In this document: in pieces, positions 21,502 to 21,670 of the stretch
Layout: the number at the start of each line of letters is the position of its first letter
Position numbering within the stretch: the first letter of the stretch is position 1
From: JAIEPT01 sp038217425
GTDB lineage: Bacteria; Planctomycetota; Planctomycetia; Gemmatales; Gemmataceae
Direction: 5' to 3'
Length of the DNA stretch: 21,670 nucleotides
Assembly (NCBI GenBank): GCA_038217425.1
Contig: JBBQPM010000114.1
Location: forward strand, 1-21,670
The notes under the pieces: model-generated
Databases searched by the model: none
Seen by the model: the letters and a program-made list of their open reading frames with translations, nothing else
Told to the model about the DNA's origin: nothing
Position numbers and translations under genes: made by a program

Positions 21502-21670
21502 GTTAGAAATTCGTTGAATAAGTCTGTCTCCAGCTGCGTCTCTATGTGAAACGCGACATTCGGCTGGAGAATAGCGATGAAAACGGGTCGACCTCTGAAG
21601 GAATTGGTCTTGTCGAACGACGAACGTATCAAGCTTGAGCAGTGGTCTCGTAGGCCCAAAACTTCGCAGC
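21493..21670 (+). mobile_element. IS630-family insertion sequence, left end (truncated by window)
   Basis: A transposase start of IS630 type begins 84 nt inside. The probable left boundary is GTGTCCTGAGTTAG directly after a TA dinucleotide (21491-21492), the target duplicated by this family. The right end, the second terminal repeat and the target copy lie beyond the window, so the boundary is inferred and could shift by some bases. Confidence 0.65.
21577..21670 (+). CDS. IS630-family transposase, N-terminal fragment (runs off window)
   Basis: The first 31 codons read MKTGRPLKELVLSNDERIKL, then EQWSRRPKTSQ. This is the characteristic opening of IS630-type transposases (GRP..LVLSDEER..LE.W.RR..T.Q), the start of the helix-turn-helix DNA-binding part. 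GGAG lies 7 nt before the ATG. The DDE catalytic domain lies outside the window, so it is not known whether the gene is intact. Confidence 0.8.
   Translation, partial: MKTGRPLKELVLSNDERIKLEQWSRRPKTSQ

Overview
The window most resembles a chromosomal segment of a planctomycete. The main reasons are a Tat-exported DUF1501 protein, large secreted proteins of a type common in that phylum, a secreted D-aminoacylase fused to a propeller-like domain, a Uma2-family nuclease, and bipartite palindromic intergenic repeats. This assignment rests on gene content and GC-rich base use, not on a marker gene. No rRNA, tRNA, CRISPR array or replication origin was seen.

Layout. Positions 1-103 hold a bipartite inverted repeat. 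From about 330 to 6600 there is a loose cluster of mostly single-gene units of the stress and repair type: a general-stress-protein-like membrane protein (333-833), a four-helix ferritin-like protein (993-1475), a family 2 glycosyltransferase (1744-3000), a general-stress-type short-chain dehydrogenase (3089-3961, minus), a diacylglycerol-kinase-like lipid kinase (4197-5060, minus), a DUF72/YecE protein (5237-5998) and an internally deleted UdgX-type uracil-DNA glycosylase (6131-6604, minus). This part looks less GC-rich by eye than the rest and may be an accessory or acquired block.

From 6859 a two-gene unit encodes a Tat-exported DUF1501 protein and a secreted transglutaminase-fold protein with two Asp-boxes. 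A decayed IS66 orf2 fragment (10445-10640, minus) follows. Next comes a compact metal-response operon: a SmtB-like zinc sensor (10843-11223) and a His-rich protein with a duplicated module (11226-11567), closed by a clear intrinsic terminator. The minus strand then carries a secreted SSP411/DUF255 thioredoxin-domain protein (11688-13631), a second bipartite palindromic repeat (13663-13740) and a 538-residue protein of unknown function (13770-15386).

The most interesting intergenic element is at 15431-15602. A near-consensus promoter, a 67-nt two-stem RNA fold and a strong intrinsic terminator lie in series and end 9 nt before selA (15612-16994). This is either an independent RNA of about 137 nt or a selA attenuator leader. 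I could not assign it to any RNA family I know.

After selA come a small single-pass membrane protein (17008-17397, minus), a small exported NikL/DUF4198-like protein (17473-17916), the D-aminoacylase-propeller fusion (17991-20801) and a Uma2 nuclease gene (20839-21501). The last codons and stop of the Uma2 gene appear to come from an inserted IS630-family element, which runs off the end of the window.
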